A stretch of DNA of 64,000 nucleotides from Pisolithus tinctorius (GCA_024663395.1 JANFAH010000052.1:186001-250000); one strand, 5' to 3'; counted from the stretch's first letter, positions 11,501 through 22,799 are shown. The notes: generated by a model from the letters alone, not told the origin. Numbers and translations are program-made.

Positions 11501-11867
11501 CTGGAGAGGGGGACGTCGAGCTACAGAGCTGGATTCGCAGTTCTGAAAACAGTGGTCAGTAAGCAAAAAAAAAAAGGTAGCGCTACACACCGGGCACTCC
11601 TCACCATCCCCTGACATTGGCTCATGTGTTTCAGAAATCGTATCCTGATTTCCGCCTCACGCTGATGGAAAGAGTTGAGACAGTAGTACACAAGACACAG
11701 GAAGTAGGTCTGTACTCACATTTAACTACCCGGTGACGGGCCTTTGCACCATGTGAAGGTTGGGCTTTGGTGGGCGAAGTGACGGTAGGATTGACTCTCT
11801 TTGACCTCTGGGCACCAACAGGGGGACCAACTTTGAAAGTTACAGCAGATGACCTAGTCGCAGGCAT
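8600..11867 (-). pseudogene. multi-exon hypothetical protein, Agaricomycete repeat family, copy 2
   Basis: Start ATG at 11867-11865 (MPATRSSAVTFKVG, basic). First intron is about 11719-11656 (GTGAGT donor). The next exons encode CGNQDTISETHEP...SGDGEECP, then LTEKEHEDQYLDSFQTKQV. Further exons encode an acidic segment near 11250-11100 and, around 10850-10560, a charged Ser/Asp segment with CAFCKVV. At 10550-10385 comes QEAQAIADEYGKTLGSIMAA and WNMHQAWYAH, at 10360-10160 YYRCHTKHYEDHKDEDEHP, and near 10060-9950 an AAHQSQGIFAGSS-type segment. The C-terminus (9343-8600) is Pro/Ser/His-rich and broken into several frames. Segment order matches 1-1915. No function is known to me. Frame breaks near the C-terminus suggest decay, although unplaced introns could explain some of them. 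Confidence 0.5.
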
Positions 11868-12289
11868 GATGAATTTGACCTGGTAGACACATAGTCACCA
11901 CACACTCTTTGCTGATGCAAAATCAAGCAAGATGGAAAGGAAAAGATGTTCAGGTAAGGAACGACTGGGTAAGGAAAGACTGGGTTCAGGCCAAACATTG
12001 GTTAGTGGACGATTTATGATCTTGCACAAAGGGCTACACACCTGATTTGAAGCGAGTGAAGAAAAGAAGGCAAGGAAGAAGAGAAAATGGAGGATGAAAT
12101 GTTCACTACTGAGCTATTTATTTGGTCCTGGAAGAAGCCTACACACCTAATTCACACTAGCACCCTCGCTTCCTTCTAGCTTGCACAATCCTATTGAGAA
12201 GGGTCAATTGAATGGAAATCTGGCATTCAGGGCAGAGGAAAAATGCAGCATGTCAACTGATAGAGTAGGACTGTCATTGTCATTGTGAG
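11868..12289. other. upstream region of the minus-strand gene, no gene seen
   Basis: Lies 5' of the ATG at 11867 on the minus strand and should contain leader or promoter sequence. I see no clear TATA box and no coding frame. Confidence 0.35.
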
Positions 12290-13700
12290 CAGAAGATATA
12301 ATAAAAACAAAAAGTTGATGTCAAACCTACAGACAGCAGCTCAAGGGTGATATATTCTTTTGACAAATAACCATAGTAGGTGTCAGTGAACAGTTGATAA
12401 CAATACAGGTACCTTGGAATATGGATGAGATCACTACAAGAAATTAGGTTCAGGGAGCATTGACATTAAACCTTATTTTGGCATCTATTTCATAACGTTC
12501 AAAAATTCAACAAAAAGGTTTAAACATACCTCCTTGGACAACAGTACCAGATGGAGTGGGTAAGGAATGAGACAAGTGCCAATGAACAGGATAATGTATA
12601 CCTGGTAACTAGAGCAGGTATATTCTTAGATCCAACAAACAGAGACCACTACACATACCTGATGACAATGGTGAACAAAGTTGACAACAATATGGGTACT
12701 TTGGACTACATACAGCACAGAGTTGGTGAGGAATGGAAGGAGATCATTACCAGAAACTTGGTTCTGGGAGCATTGACATCAAACTTTATTTCTGCCGTGA
12801 TTGACAGGTGCTAGCAAATGGGATGGGTACCTAGGGATTATGAGAGGCTGACCGCATTCGTAAATCAATGTAAACAGACCACAAGACATACCTGATAACA
12901 GCAGTAACTGTAGATCAAGAGTATGTAACAATATCCATAGCTCAGACTACGATAGCAGTTGGCCAGGTGAAGAATGAGGCGAGCACCAACTAACAAGATG
13001 ATTTATACCTAGATATTAGAGAGGGTGATCAGATTTGTAAATCTAACAAAAAGAGACTGACACATACCTGATAGTGAAAATAAGTCAGCCCAACACCTGA
13101 TGATGATAGATGTACCTCCAACTGCAATACAACAAGGAGTGGGTGAGTGAGGAATGAGGTGAGCACTGATGGAGATAATTTATACCTAGATATTAAAGAA
13201 CATGATCAGATTTGTAGGTCCAATGAAATGCAAAGGTAGGACATACCTCATAACAATGATAAGTGAGGATCGACAGTCAATAACTATATATCTACCACAA
13301 ACTGCAATTCAACACAGAGTGGGTGGGTGCGGAATGAGGTGAGTGGTCGAGTGGAGATGAATGAGATAACTTATACCTAGATATTAAAGAGCATGATCAG
13401 ATTTGTAAGTCCAACAAAAAGTGACAGTAGCACATACCTTATAATAAGGATAGGTGGGGATCAACAGCTGATAACAATACACCTACTGCAGACTGCAATA
13501 GAGCACAGAGTGGGTGGGTGAGGGACACAACAAGTATGGACAAATGAAATGATTTAAATCTCATACCTGATAACGAGAGTTGCAACAAGTACAGATTTGA
13601 ACGAGATGATTGAAACCTCACACCTGATAATGATAATGAGTCAGGATCAACATCTGCTAACAATAGACATACCTCAGACAGCAATACTAGGTAGAGTGAC
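12290..13700 (-). repeat. imperfect tandem repeat with periodic AG|GTATGT-like sites
   Basis: Units of about 170-240 bp. ACATACCTGATAACAAT or variants occur near 12651, 12888, 13061, 13238, 13431, 13563 and 13619, each preceded by TTTATACCTAGATATTA and AGATTTGTAAGTCCAAC-type blocks. On the minus strand each unit contains TATCAG|GTATGT, a 3' splice-like site fused to a 5' splice-like site. The array sits upstream of the minus-strand gene that starts at 11867. Confidence 0.65.
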
Positions 13701-13814
13701 AGTGACCCAGGAGAGAAATGAGATCAGCGCTAATGAATGAACATAGGTGTTTAGAATCAGCTGGAAGGAATAGTGCTATAAAACATACCTTTGTGAGCAG
13801 GAAGGAGAGGATCT

Positions 13815-14000
13815 GGGGTGAAGGGCAAGATGAACTCCTCGAGGTCTTGAACCCCACTAGCAGCACAGTGGTGCTGGGGCGACCTCAGTGACACAAAGTC
13901 AACAGAGTATGAACTGCAGTGACACGAAGTCAGCTGCAGCTCTGAGTGAGTGGCACGGAGCCAGCTCAGGTTCAGCCAATGCGTCCAAACTTGAAGCATA
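13815..14000 (-). repeat. left arm of leader inverted repeat
   Basis: The sequence GATCTGGGGTGAAGGGCAAG...GACACAAAGTCAACAGAG is found again, reverse-complemented and diverged, at about 14325-14510. The arms share a GAGGTCTTGAACCCCACTAG block and GTGGTGCTGGGGCGACCTCA. The two arms face divergent genes (minus-strand gene at 11867 and plus-strand gene at 15011). Confidence 0.65.
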
Positions 14001-14324
14001 GAGGCGGCGAGCGGGAAGACGATGATGGGGAGGTGAGAGGATGACAGTTGTTCGTAACAAAGCGCAGAGCTGCTGGGCACTGTGCAGCTGGAACACAGTC
14101 CCATGACTTAGGTATTTTTGCCCTGGGAATTCTCCAGGCTATCACATCAAATGTTGCTATCAATATATGTACATAAGCGTAATAGGTAAATCCCTACAAA
14201 CAAACAAATACTTGTGATTTTCTGACCACAACTACTCTTCATCCTACTACCCTTGCCTTCCTCACTTCGTCACTCAGCACCTCTGCCCTCAAGGTCTCAA
14301 GTCCCTCCCCACCACATGCGTCAT

Positions 14325-14510
14325 CTCCCATTGGGTTCAAGTTGGCTTCGTGCTGCTCATCTTGACCTGAAGTTGACTTTGTGTCACTTTAGGTCGCACT
14401 CTGTTGACTTTGCGTCACTGAGGTCGCCCCAGCACCACTGCACTGCTAGTGGGGTTCAAGACCTCAAGGAGTTCATCTTGCCCTCTACCCCAGATCCTCT
14501 CCCACCATCG
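14325..14510 (+). repeat. right arm of leader inverted repeat
   Basis: Inverted, diverged copy of 13815-14000. Just beyond it the sequence continues into TATAAGGTGCGTG, a 5' splice-like site, as the left arm continues (on the minus strand) into CAAAGGTATGT. Both probably derive from a duplicated untranslated leader exon of the two gene families. Confidence 0.6.
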
Positions 14511-14534
14511 TCCTTCCATTACTTTCTGGTATAA

Positions 14535-14930
14535 GGTGCGTGTTCTATACATGCTATTCACCCCGTCGTTCACCCTGCCGTTCACCCCACCGTTCACCCT
14601 GTTGTTCACTTCGTCATTCACCCCGCCGTTCACCCTGCCATTCACTTCGTCGTTCACCCTGCCATTCTTCCTGGATCCTCTTTCACCACTGTCATGTTCT
14701 TATTTTCTTTCATAAAAGGTGCATGTCAATTACATGCCATTCACACCATTGTTTACCAAACCCTTTGCCCTGGACCTTCTCCTACCACTGTCGTACTCTT
14801 ATTTTCTTTTATAAAGGTGCGTGTTGTTTACATGCCATTTGCCCCATCGTTCACCCTGCCCTTTATCCCGGACCCTCTCCCACCACCAACATTCGTTTGC
14901 TTTCTTTCACAAAGGTGAGTATTTAATTAC
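14535..14930 (+). repeat. ~97-bp tandem repeat plus 12-bp (TTCACCCYGCCG) array
   Basis: A unit ending in TTTTCTTTTATAAAGGTGCG, followed by TTACATGCCATTCACC, is repeated at about 14538, 14720, 14816 and 14914. The first unit is expanded by a 12-bp array (GTTCACCCYGCC variants, 14560-14670). Every unit carries AAAGGTGCGTG- or AAAGGTGAGT-like 5' splice sites on the plus strand, ahead of the plus-strand gene at 15011. Confidence 0.7.
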
Positions 14931-15010
14931 ATGCCTTTCACCCTGTCACCAACTAATCTACACATGATCTGTCCGTTATTCCTTGCAGTTCAATTCCAGC
15001 ACAAGCAAAA

Positions 15011-17135
15011 ATGTCCTGGGGGACTGCACTTACACACTTCAAAGCATTCACCCAGCCCTGCGATGGTATGTTCCTCTACTTTTATGTTTTCCCGGAGCTT
15101 ACTTACCATCCACAGCTAAAATTACATCACTGGATGCACGAGTGTCGCATGCAAGGACCACTGGGTGATCACATCGCCCAATGCAGACTTCGTTCTGGAG
15201 CTGTACATTTTCGAAGAAGTTGATCTTTGTCCGTGTGCTGACAGTCGGTTTGGCCTTGTCGATTGTTTCCAATGGCCTCAAACATATGAAAAAAACTACA
15301 AATATGCTGTTTGCATACCTCGAAAAAATACGGTCCCTACTCTCAATATTGCTTGGTTCACTCCGACATCCGTGGATTTTGTCCTTCCACTCAGCTCTGT
15401 GTATCCGGTGGGAACGCTTGAAGAGACAAAGGTCAAGGCCTTTGAAGAGCTACTTCAGCAACTGCGCAGCCACTACCACCCCCTCTGCAATCGACCTGTG
15501 GGTTGAGACCTTATGACCCAACTAGTGCAGTCAGTTCAACATGAGGTTTTGCGCTTGCGGCATCACCCCCTTTTATTCCGAGACCTCATCATTTTTGTTG
15601 CCCAGCTTCAGCACAAGCTGCTTGACATTTACACTTTGCTTGAGTACATTGAGATCCTCTACCTGCTTCTTTTGTCTCCCCACTCAAAACCTGTACGCGC
15701 AAACCCCACCTGGATGGGGTGCTTCACGAAGGATACTGCCACTTGCGAAGCACTGTATTTCGCTGGGGTGCCAGTCTGGCTCGTGCGTACCAAGGCGTAC
15801 ATCTCCCCTGATATGAATATCAAGGAGCCTGTGAGATTGACGTGCCCTGAAGACATAGTGAAAGCTATGTATTCTGAAAAGGGGGTAGCTAAGCCATTCC
15901 CATCGATCTACCATGGTGCTGGTGGTCTCCTGCGCCACATTCACACTTGCAGGGACTATGAGGGTACATTCGCAGAGCAACCAGAGCCCCTGCAAGAATC
16001 ATTTGCCACATCCTCATCGAACCCATCTTCAAGCACTGGGAAGCAATCAATGAAAAAGCAGACAAGGGCTGCCAGGGAACAAGTGACTGCAGGCCCCTCC
16101 AGAGGTATGTACCCTAATTTTCTTTCTGCTCATTCCTGACCAACTTGTAGCTTCGCACCCCAAACAATCAGGTGGTGGGGACTCAGCGAGGTGGGAAGAG
16201 CCTGATCTCCCAGAAATTCCCAAGCCCCACAGTCTGTTTGCATTGGCTTGGAGGAAAGCTTCAAAGGATATGTCCAGAGTCAAGTCGGGCATTGTGGACC
16301 CTGGTTATCGCTTTCCGAAGCCCACACTGTTGGTCAATGTGACCACCCCTGAATGAAAGAAGACATACATGTTGAATTGGCTCTCTGCTCGCCTGGCTTG
16401 GATGAATCGAGTTGACATTTGGTCTCCGCAGAAGAGCCCTTCCCCTCAGATGTGGAGGGACTTCCTCAATGGTACTGACACAGAGCACTTGCCCTCTGGC
16501 ACCCAGAGTGCATCCACAAAGTTGGTGGTTCAGGCGATTTTGGGGGACATCATTCAAGCAGCTCATGATGATCCTGTTCATATGTCGGAAGAGATTGAGT
16601 GGAGGGGAATGCAGGTTCATATTTCATCCTATTTAGATCTGTTCTTCATACTTATCTTGCACAGGTCTGGGCTTCGAGCCTTTCAGACCCACCCCTTCAT
16701 TTCACATGTTCCCTTCTATGGGAACTCTATGAACTCAACTTCCGCTATGAACTTCGCACACTCGATCAGGCCCTTGTCCCGCAGCTTTGGCCTGATAGCC
16801 TAGATAAGTATATGCGCCAATCACTTCTTTGGTCTATCTTCCCTGGTGGATGTGGTCTTTCAAGTTGGTTGGCGCCTCTTCCTCGGGAGCCGTGTGATTT
16901 GGGGTTGACTGCTAGTGAGATGGAGGTGGCATTGCCATATCTGAACAAGTTCTGTCAGTTGCTATCTGCATGGCCAGGAGTGCCCTTTCGTTTGAAGTCC
17001 CCAATTGAACTGGATGGCTCTGGCAACCAAGCAGCATACGAAGCCTTCATCTTGGCTTGCAAAATCTACATCCAAACTGCATTTGATTATCTTGGGCATC
17101 AACCATCCCTCCCCTGCATTTTTACCTTTGTCTGA
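15011..17135 (+). pseudogene. hypothetical protein, multi-copy Agaricomycete family, with premature TGA codons
   Basis: The candidate start is ATG 15011 (MSWGTALTHFKAF) with an intron at 15066-15115. The join leaves a frame mismatch, so an exon boundary or an indel is unresolved. The main frame runs 15165-16104, with conserved-looking PTWMGCFTKDTATCEALYFA and GVPVWLVRTKAY. Introns are at 16105-16150 and 16615-16664. The third part contains LSARLAWMNRVDIWS, PQMWRDFLNGT and a C-terminal segment with GGCGLSSW and WPGVPFRLKSP. I recognise the AGVPVWLVR-type region from many unannotated mushroom proteins, whose function is unknown. In-frame TGA codons at 15504-15506 and 16354-16356 both sit where CGA would keep the frame open, so the gene is probably dead. 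Confidence 0.6.
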
Positions 17136-17904
17136 CATCCTCTGCTGCATATCCTTTTTTTTCTGTCCAAATTTGTTTAGTATGAGTATGTACCATGTCG
17201 TAAAGCAGGCTGAATCAATTCGATGATTTGGAATGTTGCCTGTGACTGAACTTTAATCTCACGCTTTGTGCTCACTGCCTTTTTTTTTGTTGATAGCGAC
17301 GTGTTATTCACTGACACTCCCACTGCCAGGCAAGGAATGTTCCCATCCCCCTTCACTGCTATTGACGCTTTATCTGCATCAAGATCTGCACCATTTAATT
17401 CTTTGAGACTCGTTCTCTCGGTATGTGTGACATCTTGATGATGGGGTTCCTGCTCACTGTGATGTTGATAGTGACTTTTGTTTTTAACTGCTCAAGACTT
17501 GTGCTCTGGTAAGTAGGATCCTACTTGGCTGTATGTGGTGATCTGACAAATTTTCTGTGTAGTTTTTCCCTTCCAGAGGTTCATCATCTGGTCAAAATCC
17601 CCTTGGACTGACACCCCCTGCTGACTTCATGTCACGCTTTCCACCACCTGTTGACTTCAAGTCCCAGGCGTACCACTGTTGGCTTTGCATCACGGTTTCC
17701 AGAACGATCTGAGATGGCTGTTCACTGTCCAAAGCCTCAGAAGCATCGCAATGCTTCACCTTCTATGAGTAATTCTAATATTGTGAGTTTTCCCTGTCTT
17801 CAAGCCTCATGTTGTGCCCACCATTTCTCTACAGGCCTCCTCCGCTTCATCTGTCCAAGCTGGTCTGGTACCCAGTGTACTCACTGACCATCCTTCATCT
17901 TTGT
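17136..17904. other. no recognisable gene
   Basis: Region between the hypothetical gene and the truncated minus-strand gag. Two T-rich tracts followed by GATAG or CAG could be intron ends, and a frame around 17300-17420 (LFTDTPTARQGMF) might be a last exon of the preceding family. I cannot support this further. Confidence 0.3.
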
Positions 17905-18523
17905 CATTCAAGAGCCATGCCCTTGAGGTAGGACTGGGCAAAGATGACCTTGGTGCAGTCAGTCCTGAAACCTGGGGTTGGTCTTGGAAATTGAGCTCAC
18001 ACTGGATAAAGAAAGCACAAAGCTTCTTGGGGTCAGTACCATCAAAAGTGTTGGGCTCACACAACTTGGTCCTGCTTGAGGATTCAGGACTAGTGTGGGC
18101 ATTGCAAGCCAACAGTTTGATGGCTCCTGCAAGGTTGTCCAAGACCATAATGGTGGGCTCAGTGTCTGGATCTGGGAAGTCTGGTTCATCCTCCAGATCA
18201 TCATCATCCGGATTATCATCACCAGGACCATTATCATCAGGATCATTGCCAGGGTCATCATCTTCTGGGTTATTATCATCATTGTCGCCCAGCCCTTCAT
18301 CCCCAGGATCACCACCAGGGATGGGAGCAACAGGGCAATGTGGGGTAGGGGTATTGGATGTGTGGGCTGAAAAGCCCCTGAAAGGACTGACAGAACCTGG
18401 AGAGCACCTAGTGGTGCCCAAAGCAGCTAGTGCTGTTTTGTGGCAAGCCCCACTAGCTGAGGCAGAGTCAGGATTGGTGGCAGAATGGCCATGGGGAGGT
18501 TGGAAGTGAGTCTGGGTTGCCAT
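17905..18523 (-). pseudogene. gag: Ty3/gypsy gag fragment (element A')
   Basis: ATG at 18523-18521 (MATQTHFQPPHGHSATN). An Asp/Pro/Asn-rich acidic tract follows, then KLCEPNTFDGTDPKKL and FFIQCELNFQDQP, which match the gag of elements C (54117) and D (48002). Homology stops near 17905, after the equivalent of QSYLKGMAL, and the rest of the element is missing. The fragment is continuous with the LTR on its 5' side (18562-19496). It is CpG-poor compared with C. Confidence 0.8.
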
Positions 18524-18561
18524 GATGTATTAGACCCACACAAGTGGAGAGTCTGAAATAC

Positions 18562-19496
18562 TGTCAAGTTCATGGAGTCTGGGTTGAAGCCAGACTGGAG
18601 ACTGAAGCAGGTGCTGTATGGAATAAGTACTCCCTACTATGGAGATTTAATTATTTTATCTTTTCTACCCTATTTTTGCTTTGATTTACATTAGTGACAC
18701 TTAGCCTACATGTGTGGCGCATTTTTGGTAGCTTAGTCAGCAATTTTTGCGCACTAGTGCAGGTCTACAGTACACAGTAAAAGAAGAAGAACCAGACTGA
18801 AAAGACTGCAAAATCAAAGACTGCAAAAGAGAGACTGTGACAAGCCCTTGCTGAGGCACTCCCAGATGACCTCCAGATGCCATTATTTGCTCATTTCCCT
18901 ACTCTATTCATTCTGACCAACTCAATCCACTCCTTTACCTCTTTTCACCACTCCAAGCTCAGAGTCCCTTTGGGTCAAACTAGACCCATTCCTATCAAGG
19001 CCTAGGAGTCACCTGCACTCCCTAGCTTCGCTTTCTACCTAACTTACAGTGTGAGGCTGAGGGATCAGAGTCAGGGGTAAAGATGAAGGTACAGAAGGGT
19101 GGACTGTTTGGACTTAGTGACTGAGGCTACAGCACTATTCCCTTGCATGGGTCTCAGTCTGAGTCTGAGGCCAAGATGGGGTTATCAGAGTAAACTTTGT
19201 TGATTTCAGACTGAAGAGTACAGGCCAAGTATCTACAGGTTTATATACTAGAGTATCTATAGTATGGAGACTGGTAATGCTGGTCTCACAAAGATTGCTA
19301 AGATGATTGGTAAGACAAGGATTAGTAATGTATGACTAAGGTAGCAGAGACTGGGACAGGGTGGACTGGGGACAAGACCAGGCAGGGTTCAACCAAAGTG
19401 ACAGGCACTGCAAAGCAGTGTTCACCATGCTAGACAAACTGGAGATATAGAACTGGCGAGGCCAAGTCTGGCCAGGGTCGAGACATGGCTATGACA
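18562..19496 (-). mobile_element. 5' LTR of element A' (A/D family), carrying a nested solo LTR
   Basis: On the minus strand it starts TGTCATAGCCATGTCTCGAC (19496 leftward) and ends ...AACTTGACA (18562). It matches the 3' LTR of element A at 33415-33935 apart from an internal insertion at 18615-19048. Directly left of it, after a short leader, is the gag ATG at 18523. The right boundary abuts the RT fragment of element A at CTACC (19497), so A' inserted into, or was rearranged against, A. Confidence 0.75.
18615..19048 (+). mobile_element. solo LTR nested inside the A' LTR
   Basis: 434-bp insertion, TGTATGGAATAAG...AACTTACA, interrupting the A' LTR relative to the uninterrupted copy at 33415-33935. 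The 5' end carries GGAATAAGTACTCC, a short inverted repeat like the TGTAGGGAA...TTCCCTAC ends at 38975, 43902 and 60817. Flanks GTGC and GTGT suggest a decayed 4-5 bp target duplication. Confidence 0.6.
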
Positions 19497-20453
19497 CTAC
19501 CATCTCATCCAGATTGCCCTGGGTGATGAACAGAAGACTGCATTTCAGACTTGGTATGGTTCTTATAAGTGGTTAGTAATGCCTTCCAGCCTTGCCAATT
19601 CCCCAGCTGCTTTCCAATGCTTTGTGAATACCATTTTCACAGACATGTTGGATGTCTGCATAGTCATCTACTTAGATGATATTCTAATTTACTCTGGAGA
19701 TAAGGAGTCCCATAAGCAGCATGTCCAAGAGGTACTCCACCAGCTTTGGCTTCATGGCCTTTATGCAAAGCCAGAGAAATGTGAGTTCCACTCAGACTCA
19801 GTCAAATATCTCAGTTTCCACCTTTCCCCTGCTGGCCTCACAATGTCAAAGGAAAAGGTCCAGACCATCTGTGACTGGCCTGAGCCTTGCAAGGTCAAGG
19901 ACATACAATCTTTCCTCAGCTTCACTAATTTTTACCACCAGTTCATCTTCAATTACTTGGACATCATCATACTGTTGACCCAGCTTACTTGCAAAGGTGC
20001 CCCTTGGAACTTCCCATCACTGTCAAGACCAATGCATTGGACTATGCCATTTCTGGCATTCTATCTATTGCCTGTGGCAATGGCCAGATACATCTGGTTG
20101 CCTTCTATTCCCAAACTCTAACTGCACCAGAGTTGAATTATGATACCCATGATAAGGAATTGCTTGCTATTTTTGAAGCATTCTGGACCTGGCACCACTA
20201 CCTTGAGGGCTTGGCCTCACTGGTCAACATTGTCACCAACCACAAGAACCTAGAGTACTTTTCTACCCCTAAGGTACTCACTCACCACCAAGCTTGCTGG
20301 TCAGAGTTCCTGTCCCAGTTCAATATGATCATTTGATTCAGGCCCAGTAAGCTTGGGGCTAAGCCCAATGTCCTAACTAGACAATGGGACATCTACCCCA
20401 AAGAGGGGGATAGCAGCTATGCCTGAGTAAACCCACAAAACCTGAGACTGGTG
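19497..20453 (+). pseudogene. pol: Ty3/gypsy pol fragment of element A: RT and RNase H
   Basis: Contains the RT catalytic region (IVIYLDDILIYSGD), KPEKCEFHSDSVKY, IQSFLSFTNFYHQF, and after a frameshift near 19990 the RNase H part ([37 protein letters not shown]). Ends at NPQNLRL where the minus-strand E insertion begins. It continues at 23884-23917 and again at 30541, and aligns throughout with the intact pol of element C. Multiple stops and frameshifts, with CpG almost absent. Confidence 0.85.
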
Positions 20454-20981
20454 TGAGTCAAAGTGTGGAAAGCTGGTGAAAACCAAACAAATCCAACACA
20501 AGAGACAAATAAGAGTGAGTGGTGGTTTGCCTCCACAGAACCTGGAGTGCAGAAGAATCTAATATGGGGGGAGTTCAATGGCAGGTGCTCCTGGCACAAG
20601 TTGATGATGAGTTATGCAGGAGAAGACAAGTAAGTGATGACTGGATGGGGGATGCTGAACAGGGTAAAGGTGTTCAGCTGAAAGTACTCTGGAGTAATGG
20701 ACTTTGATAGGATGTGCTCCTGGCACAAGTTGATGATGAGTTATGCAGGAGTGAATGGATGACTAAGCAAACTTGCTGACTAGGTGTGGATGAAGCTTCA
20801 GATAATGAATGATGTTAGATAGACCCCTTTGCAGAGCCTCAACTACCAATGATATGAATGAAGACAGATAGACTCTTCTGAATGAGCCTCAACTGTTGAC
20901 AATGAGTTATGCTGAGCTGAGCTGAACTGACTGCTGAGTGACTTCTGGTTCACTGGGGTTGTAGCTAAGTACATGGGGGTT

Positions 20982-22561
20982 TACAGTGGCTCAAAAAACT
21001 GACTGCATGTTTGTATGTTTTACATTAGTTATGACTAAATGCAATAACCCCTAACCCTAGCCCTAACCCATGAGTGTATGAAATAGGGTACTTACTCTTG
21101 GCTTTCTATTGGTCCATGAATCAAGTGATTTGGATAGGAATTGATAGAATAGCAGCCATTTGAAAATGTCATGTCATGTGGTCAGTTTTTTGACTTAAAG
21201 TTTTGATTACATAGTTTTGAGTTTAACAAAGTTTAAAATGCTGTGAGGTGCTTACTAATGCTTATGTGGTATATCACATGGTCTATTTGATGATTTGTCA
21301 TCATACAAACAATGCCAAACAATGAATTGGGTCCATCAAGGCTCCCTCTTCTACCCCAACTCATGAAACCATCCTCCTGGTCCATCTGGACCATTTTCTC
21401 AGAGTAGTCCCCATAAATATTGGTGCCCACTACAGTAATGTCATCAGGGTATATGTCCAACACAATCAAACCCTTAAAAAATCTGCTTTCAGTCATCCCT
21501 GCGCTGTTTCCCCCACCCATACCTGACATGTTCTGCAACTAATCAGTACTGAGAATGCTGGAAATGCCATGGAGGTGAATCTGGCACATCAGAAAATGAT
21601 GAACAAACAAAACACCTTTTAACCAGTACATTTTCACCACAGTACAATTAGTTTCAATGCTGGGGTGAGACAAAACATTCCTGTGCACTTCAGGTGGCAT
21701 GGGAAGCATGGCTAGACTGTGCTCTCAGCTGACTGTGGATGACTGGGAATGGGTGATTTGGTCATATAAGACCATATGTAATACCCAGGCCTAGATGGAT
21801 TGATGGAATCTCCTTCCTAGCAGTTCAGTGGACTATCCCCCCCAGGGCACCTGGACTGTAATGAAGGTTTTCAGCTCACCCTAGCCCTTAACACAGCACT
21901 CTTGAGGTTGAAATCCACCAGATAAGAGGTGATTGGATTGTTGGTCATGTTTTACAGTGCCAGATTAACCATTGTGGCTTTTTCAGCATTCTCAGTACTG
22001 ATTAGTTGCAGAACATGTCAGGTATGGGTGGGGGAAACAGCACAGGGATGACTGAAAGCAGATTTTTTAAGGGTTTGATTGTGTTGGACATATACCCTGA
22101 TGACATTACTGTAGTGGGCACCAATATTTATGGGGACTACTCTGAGAAAATGGTCCAGATGGACCAGGAGGATGGTTTCATGAGTTGGGGTAGAAGAGGG
22201 AGCCTTGATGGACCCAATTCATTGTTTGGCATTGTTTGTATGATGACAAATCATCAAATAGACCATGTGATATACCACATAAGCATTAGTAAGCACCTCA
22301 CAGCATTTTAAACTTTGTTAAACTCAAAACTATGTAATCAAAACTTTAAGTCAAAAAACTGACCACATGACATGACATTTTCAAATGGCTGCTATTCTAT
22401 CAATTCCTATCCAAATCACTTGATTCATGGACCAATAGAAAGCCAAGAGTAAGTACCCTATTTCATACACTCATGGTTTAGGGCTAGGGTAGGGGTTATT
22501 GCATTGAGTCATAACTAATGTAAAACATACAAACATGCAGTCAGTTTTTTGAGCCACTGTA
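20982..22561. mobile_element. foldback DNA transposon (Tc1/mariner-like ends), 1.58 kb
   Basis: Terminal inverted repeats of about 578 bp (20982-21560 and 21984-22561) begin TACAGTGGCTCAAAAAACTG, and the TA at each tip is consistent with a TA target duplication. The arms differ at only a few bases by eye. The centre (21561-21983) is unique. Each arm holds the same 101-codon frame (minus 21538-21233, plus 22006-22311) with one residue difference (Ala/Thr) caused by a CpG change. No DDE transposase is visible, so it looks non-autonomous. Confidence 0.8.
22006..22311 (+). other. 101-codon frame in foldback arm (mirrored at 21233-21538, minus strand)
   Basis: Open frame MQNMSGMGGGN...FFKGLIVLDIYPDDITVVG in the right arm, with its mirror image in the left arm. 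A diverged copy of the same sequence lies at about 47280-47560. I recognise no domain. It may be a remnant of a Tc1-like element or a chance frame, and the mirrored conservation follows from arm identity rather than from selection. Confidence 0.3.
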
Positions 22562-22799
22562 TATACTGTGTGGGGAGCACAGCTTGTGACAAACAAGGCA
22601 CAAACACTTGGCAAGTAATGAGTAAGGACTGGGTAATCATGATAAGTAAGCAAGAAATGAAAAGTAAGCAAGCAAAGAGGATTGGTAAGTATTGGCAATA
22701 AACAAGTCAAGGATAGTTGAAATATCACAGAATGAGTCAAATGGAGTCAGAAACTGAGTAAGTGCACTGATACCACATTAGGGGGTGGCGATGCAAGTC

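Noticed and set aside
14560..14715. Frames rich in Ser/Pro/Phe-Thr repeats (SPFTLPFT type)
   Set aside because: Product of the 12-bp tandem array. No conserved protein features.
17814..18509. Plus-strand 231-codon frame opposite the A' gag
   Set aside because: Antisense of the acidic Asp-rich gag segment. The gag reading is supported by homology to C and D.
21044..21069. Telomere-like CCCTAACCCTAGCCCTAACCC
   Set aside because: Only three to four degenerate units, internal, and mirrored in the other arm of the foldback element (about 22474-22499). It is part of the transposon end.
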